DNA of 64,000 nt, taken from positions 186,001 through 250,000 of the forward strand of contig NZ_OANU01000123.1 in the NCBI RefSeq assembly GCF_900089835.1. Reading direction: 5' to 3'. The notes under the pieces are model-generated. The model made no database searches, was not told where the DNA came from, and was given only the letters and a program-made list of their open reading frames with translations. Each line of letters starts with the position of its first letter. Position 1 is the first letter of the stretch. Source of the stretch: Vibrio thalassae (GTDB taxonomy: Bacteria > Pseudomonadota > Gammaproteobacteria > Enterobacterales > Vibrionaceae). The translations under genes were made by a program, and so were the position numbers. This document shows positions 32,210-41,613 of this stretch, piece after piece.

Positions 32210-33148
32210 ATGATTAAAAACTCCAATGATATCGGTTTTATCCATGATATCAGTAGCCTAGATAAGCTTCGTCAGCAAGCCGTAAGCGGCAAAGAAGGCG
32301 ATGATGATGCGGCATTACGCGCTGCCGCTCGTCAGTTCGAATCTATCTTTACTTCTATGATGTTAAAGTCGATGCGCGACGCGAATACTCATTTTGAATC
32401 AGACCTGACCAATAGCCAAAACGGTCAATTTTACCGTCAAATGCTTGATGAGCAGATGTCGAGTGAGTTGAGTGCCAATGGTTCTCTAGGGTTGGCTGAT
32501 ATGATTGTCGCTCAGCTTGGTGCGGCACGTTCACCAGAAGCGCATGCTGCAGCGGGCAGTGAAATCCGTATGCGTAATGAAGCGTTCGATACGTCAGTTA
32601 ATCTCCCTTACGATGAAGCAAAGGCTCGTAAAACTGCGAAATCACTAGGCCTAGACGGAGCCCCTGCAGCTCAGCTTGTTGATTTCAAGACACCACAAAA
32701 CTTCGTCGAGTCTTTGAAACCATACGCGGACAGAGCAGCTCAGTCGTTAGGAGTGGATTCATCGTTACTATTAGCGCAAGCGGCTTTAGAGACTGGTTGG
32801 GGGCAAAAAATCGTCAACAACAGTAAGGGCAGCAGTAACAACCTATTTAATATTAAGGCTGACAGAAGTTGGTATGGCGATAAGGTCGCAACGCAGACAC
32901 TGGAATACCATCAGAATGTACCTGTACAAGAACGCGCAGCATTCCGTTCTTACAGCTCGTATGAAGACAGCTTCAACGACTATGTGAAGTTTCTTAATGA
33001 CAATCCACGTTATCAGTCGGCATTGAATGGTAACCAAAGTTCTGAACGCTTCATTCGTGATATTCATCAAGCTGGATATGCGACAGATCCAAACTATGCG
33101 GACAAAGTGTTGCGCGTTAAGGCGCAAATCGATGATATGTCACTTTAA
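32210..33148 (+). CDS. flgJ: FlgJ, rod-binding muramidase/glucosaminidase
   Basis: A 312-residue two-domain protein. The N-terminal rod-cap domain (about 1-110) has ARQFESIFTSMMLKSMRDAN and SNGSLGLADMIVAQLG-like sequence (ANGSLGLADMIV); the C-terminal glucosaminidase domain (about 165-310) has the catalytic Glu in LLLAQAALETGWGQK and FRSYSSYEDSFNDYVKFL. It opens the peptidoglycan for rod passage. Last gene of the unit, followed by a strong terminator. Confidence 0.95.
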   Translation: MIKNSNDIGFIHDISSLDKLRQQAVSGKEGDDDAALRAAARQFESIFTSMMLKSMRDANTHFESDLTNSQNGQFYRQMLDEQMSSELSANGSLGLADMIVAQLGAARSPEAHAAAGSEIRMRNEAFDTSVNLPYDEAKARKTAKSLGLDGAPAAQLVDFKTPQNFVESLKPYADRAAQSLGVDSSLLLAQAALETGWGQKIVNNSKGSSNNLFNIKADRSWYGDKVATQTLEYHQNVPVQERAAFRSYSSYEDSFNDYVKFLNDNPRYQSALNGNQSSERFIRDIHQAGYATDPNYADKVLRVKAQIDDMSL

Positions 33149-33180
33149 CGGCTATCGATAGTTTTCCTTATACTTATTGG

Positions 33181-33204
33181 TCCCGGCAAATCGCCGGGAT
33201 TTTT
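33181..33204 (+). terminator. Rho-independent terminator of flgFGHIJ
   Basis: Perfect 7-bp GC-rich stem TCCCGGC / GCCGGGA, loop AAATC, five T following. Confidence 0.92.
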
Positions 33205-33273
33205 CTCACTACCTCCATCTCTTGTCCTCAATTCTTATCTTTTTTAGTGCCAAGCTCAGCGGCAAAGATACTC

Positions 33274-33289
33274 TGGCATATATATTGCA
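33274..33289 (+). promoter_or_regulatory. Sigma-54 promoter for flgKL
   Basis: TGGCATATATATTGCA with GG-N10-GC spacing, 66 bases before flgK. Confidence 0.87.
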
Positions 33290-33355
33290 AATTAAACGAC
33301 AGAGTGGCGTAACTTGTGGATTTAGTTAGGCTAATTTTGGTTTTTTGGAGGCGAT

Positions 33356-35224
33356 ATGGCGTCAGATCTTCTGAACTTAGGTGCGCAAAGCGTACTGACA
33401 GCTCAGAGACAGTTAAACACGACTGGTCATAACATTTCTAATGCAAATACAGAAGGTTACAGCCGACAATCTGTTATACAGGGGACCAATACCCCGAGAC
33501 AGTTTGGTGGTCAAACCTACGGTATGGGAGTGCATGTGGAAAATGTTCGCCGCTCGTGGGATCAGTTTGCCGTCAAAGAACTCAACATGGCAACGACACA
33601 GGTGAATTATCGCAACGAAAATCTGACTAACCTCGATATGATGTCGGGGATGTTGTCGTCTATGTCGTCTAAAAAGGTGCCTGAAAGTCTTAACGACTGG
33701 TTTGATGCTGTAAAAACCTTGGCCGACACCCCCAATGATATTGGTGCGCGTAAAGTCGTACTTGATAAAGCCAATCTGATTAGTCAATCGATGAATGATT
33801 TCCACGATACGGTTCGTGAACAGCGAGATAACGTCAACAAGAAACTCGAAGTGAGTGTTGAGCGAGTGAACCAAATCGGGATCGAAATTCGTGATATTCA
33901 CCGCTTAATGATGCGCTCGCCTGGTCCACATAACGATCTGATGGATAAGCATGAATCGTTAATCAAAGAGTTGTCCGAATACACCAAAGTGACGGTGACG
34001 CCTCGCAGGAACGCTGAGGGCTTCAACGTTCATATTGGTAATGGTCATACTTTGGTATCGGGTACAGAAGCCAGTCAGTTGAAGATGATTGATGGATTCC
34101 CCGATACTCACCAGCACCGCCTTGCGATTGTTGAAGGCAAAGGTATTAAACCAATTACCAGCGATGACATTGGCGGACGCTTAGAAAGTATGTTTGAAAC
34201 TCGTGACAAAGAGATTCCATACGTTCTGGATGAGCTCGGTCGTCTCTCTATCGCTTTTTCTGAAAAAGTGAATGAATTACAAGGGCAAGGGCTTGATTTG
34301 AATGGTCAAGTCGGACAAAACCTGTTCGCGGATGTCAATACTCTCGCGTTTGCCAAAGCAAGGGTCGTTGCACCAGTCAACTCAAGTGCCGACGTGGCAG
34401 TGTTTATTGATGATACCTCACAACTTAAGGGTGGAGAGTATTCATTGAAATTTGACGGTGCTCATTACCATGTGACTAATTCAGATGGTGTTACTCAGTC
34501 TTTCTCCGGCCCAAGCATGCAACTAGATGGAATTCGAGTTGAAATTGGTAATCCGCCTGCCGTTGGCGAAAAGCTTTTGCTGCGTCCGACGAGAGACGGT
34601 GCAGCCAATATGAAAATGACGACTAACGACCCAAAAGCTATAGCAGCACAGAGCTTTGAAGCCTCAACCACGTTTGCGCAGGGTGATGCCAAATTTAAAG
34701 TCTCGTCAGTGGGCAGTTTGAAAGAATTTGAAGTGGTGGTATCGCCAACACGGACGGAATTTGCCGTCACTGACAAAAGCGGCAACGTATTATTAAGCCC
34801 AACGCCTTATCCTCCGACTGGTCCGGTGACGGTGCTTGGCACCACGTTCGAGCTCAGTGACGGAGCGATGGCAAATGACAAGTTCACCGCTAACCTCAAT
34901 CCGGCAGAGGGTGATAACGGTAACTTGAGAAAAATGCTGAATATTCAGACCGATAAATGGATGAATGATGGCGACTCGACGGTCATTGATATCTATCACA
35001 ACTTAAATACTGATGTGGGTTTGAAAGCCTCGACGGCGACTCGTTTGCAGGAAGTCGCTGAGCTTGAGCATGAAAACGCGCAAAGCCGTGTAGCGTCTAT
35101 TTCGGGTGTGAACCTCGATGAAGAAGCGGCCAATATGATGAAGTTTCAGCAAGCGTACATGGCGTCTTCTCGAGTGATGCAGGCGGCAAATGAAACCTTC
35201 GATACTATTTTGCAGCTAAGGTAA
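33356..35224 (+). CDS. flgK: FlgK, hook-filament junction protein 1
   Basis: A 622-residue junction protein. N-terminal motif LNTTGHNISNANTEGYSRQS and the C-terminal helix region GVNLDEEAANMMKFQQAYMA and SSRVMQAANETFDTILQL are family signatures. The central part is variable and matches the longer FlgK of vibrios. GGAGGCG precedes the ATG. It is the first gene of flgKL and the client of FlgN. Confidence 0.95.
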   Translation: MASDLLNLGAQSVLTAQRQLNTTGHNISNANTEGYSRQSVIQGTNTPRQFGGQTYGMGVHVENVRRSWDQFAVKELNMATTQVNYRNENLTNLDMMSGMLSSMSSKKVPESLNDWFDAVKTLADTPNDIGARKVVLDKANLISQSMNDFHDTVREQRDNVNKKLEVSVERVNQIGIEIRDIHRLMMRSPGPHNDLMDKHESLIKELSEYTKVTVTPRRNAEGFNVHIGNGHTLVSGTEASQLKMIDGFPDTHQHRLAIVEGKGIKPITSDDIGGRLESMFETRDKEIPYVLDELGRLSIAFSEKVNELQGQGLDLNGQVGQNLFADVNTLAFAKARVVAPVNSSADVAVFIDDTSQLKGGEYSLKFDGAHYHVTNSDGVTQSFSGPSMQLDGIRVEIGNPPAVGEKLLLRPTRDGAANMKMTTNDPKAIAAQSFEASTTFAQGDAKFKVSSVGSLKEFEVVVSPTRTEFAVTDKSGNVLLSPTPYPPTGPVTVLGTTFELSDGAMANDKFTANLNPAEGDNGNLRKMLNIQTDKWMNDGDSTVIDIYHNLNTDVGLKASTATRLQEVAELEHENAQSRVASISGVNLDEEAANMMKFQQAYMASSRVMQAANETFDTILQLR

Positions 35225-35235
35225 GGAGCTAGATT

Positions 35236-36429
35236 ATGATGAATCGAATCTCTAGTTTTCATAATTACCAAACGGTGCAAAATGATATGCGCCGCCAAGA
35301 AAACAAAATTCATGAAAACCATGCGCAGCTCGCCTCTGGTAAACAGCTGCAAAAGCCAGCGGACTCACCATTAGCGACGCATTATTTGCAAAAACTTAAA
35401 CAGCAGACGCAGCAGTTGGACCAGTACGACAGTGCCATCACGTTGTCGAGAAATCGCCTTGAGCATCAAGAAGTCATGCTCGGTGAGACAGAGCAGTTTG
35501 CCGATAATGCAAAACGCTTAACGATGCAAGCAATCAACGGTGCGCTTTCTCCTGAAGACCGAGAAGCAAAAGCGCGTGAAATAGAGGAGTTGGCAAAGAA
35601 CTTTCTCGCACTTGCGAATACACGTGATGAATCGGGTAACTATAGCTTTGCTGGCACAAAACCTAAGACTCAACCATTTTTCGTCGATGGGCAGGGGCAT
35701 ATTTCTTACGCTGGCGATGACTATCAACGCAAAATGCGCATTGCAGCAAGTCTAGAAGTGGCTACGAGCGATCCAGGTAGCAAGTTGTTTATGGAGATTG
35801 ATAACCCACTTGGGGATTACAAAGCCAATTATCAGCTGCAAAAAGGCTCAGAATTGCTGCTTGAAAAAGCCACCAACAGTAATGCAAACGACAACAGTAC
35901 ATACAAAGTGACGTTTGTCGATATGGGTAATCAGCAATTTGGTTATCAGCTTGAACAGAACAATACGGTTGTTGCTGCGGGTAATTTTGACCCGAGCCAA
36001 GGCATTCAATTCCAAGGGCTCAACATTCAGACTAAAGGTCAAATTACACCGGGGGACGCGATTGAAATTGAGCCTCAAAAAACATTTAGCGTGTTTGATA
36101 CGTTTAATGATGCGGTGTATTGGATGGATAACGATGTAGCCGATGCCTCATCCAGTGCTCAGCTTCATCAGGTCACTGAGCAGTTTCACGCGGCATTTTT
36201 GCACTTAACTAGCTCGCGTACCGATGTTGGGGTAAGGCTTAACAGTCTTGATACCCAACAATCGCAGCATGAAGATTTTAAAATTTCTATTGCCCGTTCT
36301 AAAAGTAATTTTGAGGATCTCGATTACTCAAAGGCGGTCATCGATTTTGAAGAGAACTCACGAGCATTACAGGCTGCACAGCTGGCGTTTGGAAAAACCA
36401 AGGACCTGACGTTATTTAATTATCTATAG
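35236..36429 (+). CDS. flgL: FlgL, hook-filament junction protein 3
   Basis: A 397-residue flagellin-like junction protein. N-terminal coiled region with NKIHENHAQLASGKQLQKP and SPLATHYLQKLKQQTQQ; C-terminal TDVGVRLNSLDTQQSQHEDF and DYSKAVIDFEENSRALQAAQ. Longer than enterobacterial FlgL (about 317), as usual in vibrios. Start ATGATG at 35236; the second Met is also possible. Confidence 0.94.
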   Translation: MMNRISSFHNYQTVQNDMRRQENKIHENHAQLASGKQLQKPADSPLATHYLQKLKQQTQQLDQYDSAITLSRNRLEHQEVMLGETEQFADNAKRLTMQAINGALSPEDREAKAREIEELAKNFLALANTRDESGNYSFAGTKPKTQPFFVDGQGHISYAGDDYQRKMRIAASLEVATSDPGSKLFMEIDNPLGDYKANYQLQKGSELLLEKATNSNANDNSTYKVTFVDMGNQQFGYQLEQNNTVVAAGNFDPSQGIQFQGLNIQTKGQITPGDAIEIEPQKTFSVFDTFNDAVYWMDNDVADASSSAQLHQVTEQFHAAFLHLTSSRTDVGVRLNSLDTQQSQHEDFKISIARSKSNFEDLDYSKAVIDFEENSRALQAAQLAFGKTKDLTLFNYL

Positions 36430-36593
36430 CGATAGTTTGGCGCCTCGGTTGCCGCATGAGCATTGCCATGTGTGCAGAGGTGAAAGCGTTAGGTGGCAAT
36501 CTTAAGCCACTTTGGATGCACTAATGAGATCTTGTCATACACCGGCTCAATGAATGGGCTTTAATGTATTGATTTATAATCAAATGTATTGGT

Positions 36594-36609
36594 TGGCATA
36601 GAAAATGCT
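36594..36609 (+). promoter_or_regulatory. Sigma-54 promoter for the first flagellin gene
   Basis: TGGCATAGAAAATGCT with GG-N10-GC spacing, 166 bases before the first flagellin start, in the 346-bp gap after flgL. The -12 lacks one T of TTGC. The long leader is typical of Vibrio flaA. The rest of the gap shows no gene. Confidence 0.75.
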
Positions 36610-36775
36610 ATACATGAATGCAAAGTACCCGATTATGGGCTAACTCGATAAATAAGCACTTTAGATACTCCACCTGATACGGGGTATTAGGTGGGCGTAG
36701 TAACAATATTGAATTAACAATGTTTGTTATTAAGTGAGCCTACTTGAAGCTTGCGAACTCAATTAGGAGAGCATA

Positions 36776-37921
36776 ATGGCAGTAACAGTAAGTACCAACG
36801 TTTCGGCGATGACAGCGCAGCGTTACTTGAACAAATCCAGTGACGCACTCAATACCTCTATGGAACGCTTGTCGTCTGGTCACAAGATCAATAGTGCACG
36901 AGATGACGCTGCGGGTTTGCAAATTTCCAACCGACTCACCGCACAGTCACGCGGTCTTGATGTGGCAATGCGTAACGCGAACGATGGTATTTCTATTGCG
37001 CAGACAGCGGAAGGTGCGATGAACGAGTCGACCAGTATCTTGCAGCGTATGCGTGACCTTGCTATTCAATCGGCAAATGGTACCAACTCTCTTGCTGAGC
37101 GAGTCGCGATTAATGAAGAATCTAACGCACTTCAAGCGGAGCTAAACCGTATCGCAGAGACTACCTCATTTGGTGGCCGTCGTTTGCTCAATGGCAACTT
37201 CGGAGAAGCGTCATTCCAAATCGGTGCTAACTCAGGTGAAGCCTTAATTATGGGACTAACCAGCATTCGTGCAGATGATTTCCGTATGGGCGGGACCACA
37301 TACACTGCAAACAACGGTAAAGACGCTGATTGGCGTGTTGATGATACGAATAACCAGTTGGATATTAGCTTTACGACCAAATCTGGCGAAGCAGTCGCTA
37401 TCAACATCACTGCAAAGCAAGGCGACGATATTGAGCAGTTAGCAACGTACATTAATGGTCAGTCTGACAAGATTAGCGCTTCTGTGGGAGATAACGGTGA
37501 GCTTCAAGTGTTTGTGGCAGAACCTGACATTGACCTAAACCAGTCTGTGACGATTGGTGGTTCGTTAGCTACAGATTTAGACTTACAAACCGCGTCTGCT
37601 GCTCAGTCTACAGTGCAAGATATTGACATGACTTCAGTCGCCGGATCACAAAACGCTATCTCTATTATCGATTCTGCGCTTAAGTATGTGGATTCACAAC
37701 GTGCAGATTTGGGTGCCAAGCAGAACCGCTTAAGCCACAGCATCAACAACTTAGCGAACGTTCAAGAGAATGTTGATGCGTCGAACAGCCGAATCAAAGA
37801 TACCGACTTTGCTAAAGAGACAACCGAAATTACCAAGAACCAGATTCTACAACAAGCTGGTACGTCAATTTTGGCACAAGCAAAACAGTTGCCTAACTCA
37901 GCGATGTCTCTACTACAATAG
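36776..37921 (+). CDS. flaA: Flagellin, sigma-54-controlled (FlaA-like)
   Basis: A 381-residue flagellin with D0/D1 N-terminus (VSTNVSAMTAQRYLNKSS, SSGHKINSARDDAAGLQ) and C-terminus (DTDFAKETTEITKNQILQQA, ending NSAMSLLQ). The variable middle is short. Of the three flagellins here it alone has a sigma-54 element and differs most from the other two, the pattern of V. cholerae FlaA, the only essential flagellin there, which also follows flgKL. The symbol rests on that likeness; in other vibrios the flagellin behind flgL carries another letter. Confidence 0.85.
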   Translation: MAVTVSTNVSAMTAQRYLNKSSDALNTSMERLSSGHKINSARDDAAGLQISNRLTAQSRGLDVAMRNANDGISIAQTAEGAMNESTSILQRMRDLAIQSANGTNSLAERVAINEESNALQAELNRIAETTSFGGRRLLNGNFGEASFQIGANSGEALIMGLTSIRADDFRMGGTTYTANNGKDADWRVDDTNNQLDISFTTKSGEAVAINITAKQGDDIEQLATYINGQSDKISASVGDNGELQVFVAEPDIDLNQSVTIGGSLATDLDLQTASAAQSTVQDIDMTSVAGSQNAISIIDSALKYVDSQRADLGAKQNRLSHSINNLANVQENVDASNSRIKDTDFAKETTEITKNQILQQAGTSILAQAKQLPNSAMSLLQ

Positions 37922-38115
37922 AGATAGTGTCCGAGTTCTAAGTGACAGGAACATTAAGTCAGACGTGGCAATAGATTTCCTGTTGCTTGGCAAACATACT
38001 TTGTGATGTGTTGGGGTTCTCTCTCTCAACCTGCCTCAATACGGCATCAAAGTATGTAGGTTAGCTAGAGTGTGTTTATTTCTCTCTGATCTCCGCACAC
38101 TACTAGTCGCCACCC

Positions 38116-38149
38116 AGCCCCAGTTCTCTCAAAGGAAAAGGGGCTTTTT
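38116..38149 (+). terminator. Terminator of the first flagellin gene
   Basis: AGCCCC pairs with GGGGCT over an 18-base loop region and is followed by four T and a T-rich tract. The 492-bp gap 37922-38413 holds this and the sigma-28 promoter of the next flagellin; no gene is seen in it. Confidence 0.7.
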
Positions 38150-38307
38150 CTTTTCTAAAGGTTGACAACTCACCCCTAGTAAATTCAGCAAAATCACAGT
38201 GTATCGGCGGCATTTCGTTAAACTTTAATCTTTTCTTTTCAATTTTCCGTTAACTGCTCAAATCCTAATCAAACGGATGTTTTCTTTTGTTTTTTCGAGT
38301 TTTTTTC

Positions 38308-38334
38308 TAAAGGTTTTTTCGCTCGCGTCGTTAA
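38308..38334 (+). promoter_or_regulatory. Sigma-28 promoter for the second flagellin gene
   Basis: TAAA - 15 bases - GTCGTTAA (consensus GCCGATAA), 79 bases before the flagellin ATG. Confidence 0.75.
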
Positions 38335-38413
38335 AAGATTAACTTTGAGAGAACTACTTGGTTTTCCGAGACGTCGGAAACCGCTACACCGGAAAATCAA
38401 TTGGAGAAACAAC

Positions 38414-39562
38414 ATGGCAGTGAATGTAAATACTAACGTATCGGCGATGACCGCTCAGCGTTACCTAAACAGTGCAAGTCAGGCGCAAGCAACGTCAATG
38501 GAGCGTTTGTCTTCGGGTCATAAAATCAACAGTGCGAAAGACGACGCAGCGGGTCTACAAATTTCGAACCGCTTGAACGTTCAAAGCCGTGGTCTTGATG
38601 TGGCAGTGCGCAATGCGAACGATGGTATCTCTATCGCCCAAACTGCTGAAGGCGCGATGAATGAGACAACGAACATCCTGCAACGCATGCGTGACCTATC
38701 ACTGCAATCAGCAAACGGCTCAAACTCAAAAGCAGAGCGTGTGGCGATTCAAGAAGAAGTGACGGCGCTGAACAACGAACTAAACCGTATCGCTGAAACC
38801 ACAGCATTTGGTGGTAACCGTCTATTGAATGGTACTTACGGTACTCAGTCATTCCAAATCGGTTCAAACAATGGTGAAGCGGTGATGCTAAGCCTAAAAG
38901 ACATGCGCTCAGACAACAGCGGCATGGGTGGTTCGGTTTACCAAGCAGCGAACGCAAAAGATAAAGATTGGTCAGTGGCAGCAAACTCAACACTGACTAT
39001 CGACATGAACGACAGCGCGGGTAACGCAATGACAACGCTGACGATTAACGCGAAACAAGGCGATGATATTGAGCAGTTAGCGACGTACATCAATGGTCAA
39101 ACTGACCTAGTGCAAGCGTCTGTAGATGAAGATGGCGCTCTACAAGTATTCGCGAGCAACAATAAAGACATCGACAGCGCATCATTAAGCTTTGGTGGCA
39201 CGCTAGCGGGATCAGGTGAGCTAGACATGTCAGGTGCAGCCGCAGCAGCAACAGTTAACGATATTGATGTCACGTCAGTAGGTGGCGCTCAAGAATCTGT
39301 TGCGATTCTGGACTCTGCGATGAAGTATGTTGATAGTCACCGCGCAGAGCTTGGTGCTTTCCAAAACCGCTTCAACCACGCTATCAACAACTTAGACAAC
39401 ATCAATGAGAATGTGAACGCGTCGAAGAGTCGTATCAAAGACACGGACTTCGCAAAAGAGACGACAGCGATGACGAAGAACCAAATTCTATCGCAAGCTT
39501 CAAGTTCGATTTTGGCACAAGCAAAGCAAGCGCCAAACGCAGCATTGAGTCTACTAGGCTAA
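38414..39562 (+). CDS. Flagellin, sigma-28-controlled, copy 2
   Basis: A 382-residue flagellin. The frame extends 23 codons upstream to 38345, but that part covers the mRNA leader with TTGGAG, so the ATG at 38414 (MAVNVNTNVSAMTAQRYLN) is the start. D0/D1 regions are complete, ending ILAQAKQAPNAALSLLG. It is very similar to the third flagellin (shared ERVAIQEEVTALN, FGGNRLLNGTYGTQSFQIGS and RAELGAFQNRFNHAINNLDN), so the two are recent duplicates or kept alike by conversion. Filament subunit of the polar flagellum. Confidence 0.94.
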   Translation: MAVNVNTNVSAMTAQRYLNSASQAQATSMERLSSGHKINSAKDDAAGLQISNRLNVQSRGLDVAVRNANDGISIAQTAEGAMNETTNILQRMRDLSLQSANGSNSKAERVAIQEEVTALNNELNRIAETTAFGGNRLLNGTYGTQSFQIGSNNGEAVMLSLKDMRSDNSGMGGSVYQAANAKDKDWSVAANSTLTIDMNDSAGNAMTTLTINAKQGDDIEQLATYINGQTDLVQASVDEDGALQVFASNNKDIDSASLSFGGTLAGSGELDMSGAAAAATVNDIDVTSVGGAQESVAILDSAMKYVDSHRAELGAFQNRFNHAINNLDNINENVNASKSRIKDTDFAKETTAMTKNQILSQASSSILAQAKQAPNAALSLLG

Positions 39563-39583
39563 GCACCGCCTTAGATGACAAAC

Positions 39584-39613
39584 AAAAACCAGAGCCGTGG
39601 CTCTGGTTTTTTT
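39584..39613 (+). terminator. Rho-independent terminator of flagellin copy 2
   Basis: Stem AAAAACCAGAGCC / GGCTCTGGTTTTT with a 2-base centre and further T; very stable. Confidence 0.95.
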
Positions 39614-39723
39614 GCATTTGGCTTTAGAGCGTTGCAAACGCAACTATCCTCCATTCGAATCTCCGATCTAAATCACATTTATCCAATCAATTGAATTAAT
39701 GGTAAAAAAACGCCAATTTGTTC

Positions 39724-39750
39724 TAAAGCTTCTAAATTTATCGCCGTTAC
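39724..39750 (+). promoter_or_regulatory. Sigma-28 promoter for the third flagellin gene
   Basis: TAAA - 15 bases - GCCGTTAC, 86 bases before the flagellin ATG; same layout as the promoter of copy 2. Confidence 0.75.
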
Positions 39751-39836
39751 AGGGATTGAGAGAAATAAAATCGGATGTGCCAATGTGAGGTGAGAGACAC
39801 AAAGGCCATCTATCCTAAATGCCTAAGGAGATCAGT

Positions 39837-40985
39837 ATGGCAATTAATGTAAACACGAATGTGTCTGCAATGACTGCTCAGCGTTATCTGAATAACGCAG
39901 CAGAGAACACACAAAAATCAATGGAACGCTTGTCTTCGGGCTACAAAATCAACAGTGCGAAAGACGATGCAGCAGGTCTGCAAATCGCGAACCGATTGAA
40001 TGTTCAAAGCCGCGGCTTAGATATGGCTGTAAAAAACGCAAACGATGGTATCTCTATTGCACAGACAGCTGAAGGTGCGATGGATGAAACAACGAACATC
40101 CTACAACGTATGCGTGACCTATCTCTACAATCTGCAAACGGTTCTAACTCAAAAGCTGAGCGTGTAGCAATTCAAGAAGAAGTGACAGCGCTTAATGACG
40201 AGCTAAATCGTATCGCGGAAACCACGTCTTTTGGTGGCAACCGTCTTCTAAATGGCACATACGGTACACAGTCGTTCCAAATCGGTTCTAACAGTGGCGA
40301 AGCAGTTATGCTGAGCATGAACGATATGCGCTCTGACAATGCACAAATGGGCGGTTCTTCTTATAAAGCGGCTAACGCGAAAGATGAAAGCTGGACAGTT
40401 GGAGCGGGTGCTACTTTAACGATTGACCTAAATGATAAAGCGGGTAACGCAATGACTCAGATTGCTATCACTGGTAAAGAAGGTGATGATATCGAGCAAC
40501 TTGCAACCTACATCAATGGTCAAACAGACCAAGTTCAAGCATCTGTTGATGAAGGCGGTGCTCTGCAAATCTTCGCAAGCAGCAACGGCGAAGCTGATAG
40601 TGCTTCACTAACGTTCGGTGGTTCACTAGCGGGCGGTTCTGAGCTTGACCTTTCTGGCGCAGCAAGCGCGGTATCAGTTAATGACATCAACGTTACTTCT
40701 GTAGGTGGTGCACAAGAATCAGTAGCTATTCTAGATGCGGCGCTAAAATACGTAGACAGTAACCGTGCAGAACTTGGTGCGTTCCAAAACCGCTTCAATC
40801 ACGCAATCAATAACTTAGATAACATCAACGAAAACGTTAATGCATCTAAGAGCCGTATCGAAGACACCGATTACGCGAAAGAAACGACGGCAATGACCAA
40901 GAACCAAATCCTGCAGCAAGCGAGTACTTCAATTCTAGCTCAAGCGAAGCAATCGCCTTCAGCTGCACTTAGCTTACTAGGCTAA
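39837..40985 (+). CDS. Flagellin, sigma-28-controlled, copy 3
   Basis: A 382-residue flagellin, the same length as copy 2. Start at 39837 chosen for the TAAGGAG seven bases upstream; a frame extension of six codons has no ribosome site. It differs from copy 2 mainly in the central part (for example NDMRSDNAQMGGSSYKAANA) and uses more codons typical of highly expressed genes (many GGT, CGT, AAC). It ends SPSAALSLLG. Structural filament subunit. Confidence 0.94.
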   Translation: MAINVNTNVSAMTAQRYLNNAAENTQKSMERLSSGYKINSAKDDAAGLQIANRLNVQSRGLDMAVKNANDGISIAQTAEGAMDETTNILQRMRDLSLQSANGSNSKAERVAIQEEVTALNDELNRIAETTSFGGNRLLNGTYGTQSFQIGSNSGEAVMLSMNDMRSDNAQMGGSSYKAANAKDESWTVGAGATLTIDLNDKAGNAMTQIAITGKEGDDIEQLATYINGQTDQVQASVDEGGALQIFASSNGEADSASLTFGGSLAGGSELDLSGAASAVSVNDINVTSVGGAQESVAILDAALKYVDSNRAELGAFQNRFNHAINNLDNINENVNASKSRIEDTDYAKETTAMTKNQILQQASTSILAQAKQSPSAALSLLG

Positions 40986-41011
40986 AAAAGGCTTACACCT
41001 TAGGCAAGTGT

Positions 41012-41040
41012 GTTGGTGATAGGGTTACTCTATCACCAAC
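41012..41040 (+). terminator. Strong hairpin after flagellin copy 3
   Basis: Perfect 11-bp stem GTTGGTGATAG / CTATCACCAAC with a 7-base loop. Only TT follows, so termination may be partial and the flaG-fliD genes could be read through. Confidence 0.65.
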
Positions 41041-41123
41041 TTCCAATTTCAAGCTTATTGCTCAACTAGTTTTACCCCAGTTGGAGTTGGACAATAGAGA
41101 AGGTTAGAAACGGGAGAACGAAA

Positions 41124-41570
41124 GTGGATATCTCATCCTACGCGTCGAACATTCAGCCTTTTGCCTCTTCTAGTGGCACAGAACTTGCTTCGAAAAATAC
41201 TAATAAAACAACACCGTCAGTTGATACCGATAAAGGCTCACCGCCGATAAAGGTCAATGAACTGAGAACGGCGGAAAGTGTGGCGTTTTCTAACCAGAAA
41301 ACTTCCGAATTGATTCAGAAAATTGCGACCGAGCGTCATGACCTCAATCAGGCAGAACGTGAAAATATGGTCAAACGTCTTGATGAGTTTCTCACCTCAA
41401 TGAATACGGGATTATCGTTTCGAAGAGATGAAGAATCAGGGCGCGACATCATTACTGTTTATGCAAAAGACAGCGGTGAGATCATTCGTCAATTTCCAGA
41501 TCAAGAGCTTCTCGACGTACTAAAGCGTGTTGAAAAACATGGCGCACTCAGCATTGACATGTTGGTGTAG
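41124..41570 (+). CDS. flaG: FlaG family protein
   Basis: A 148-residue FlaG-domain protein. The first half is polar and variable; the second half has the domain LNQAERENMVKRLDEFL, GLSFRRDEESGRDIITVYAK and GEIIRQFPDQELL. FlaG influences filament length. The start is GTG at 41124 with GGGAG upstream. It leads flaG-fliD-flaI-fliS; no sigma-54 or sigma-28 element was found before it. Confidence 0.9.
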   Translation: MDISSYASNIQPFASSSGTELASKNTNKTTPSVDTDKGSPPIKVNELRTAESVAFSNQKTSELIQKIATERHDLNQAERENMVKRLDEFLTSMNTGLSFRRDEESGRDIITVYAKDSGEIIRQFPDQELLDVLKRVEKHGALSIDMLV

Positions 41571-41613
41571 TCGCATCACTAAGATGCAATAGTATTAAAT
41601 TCGAAGTGGTTTG

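Noticed and set aside
33413..33901. 162-codon minus-strand frame opposite flgK
   Set aside because: Lies wholly inside flgK, with composition expected of an antisense frame.
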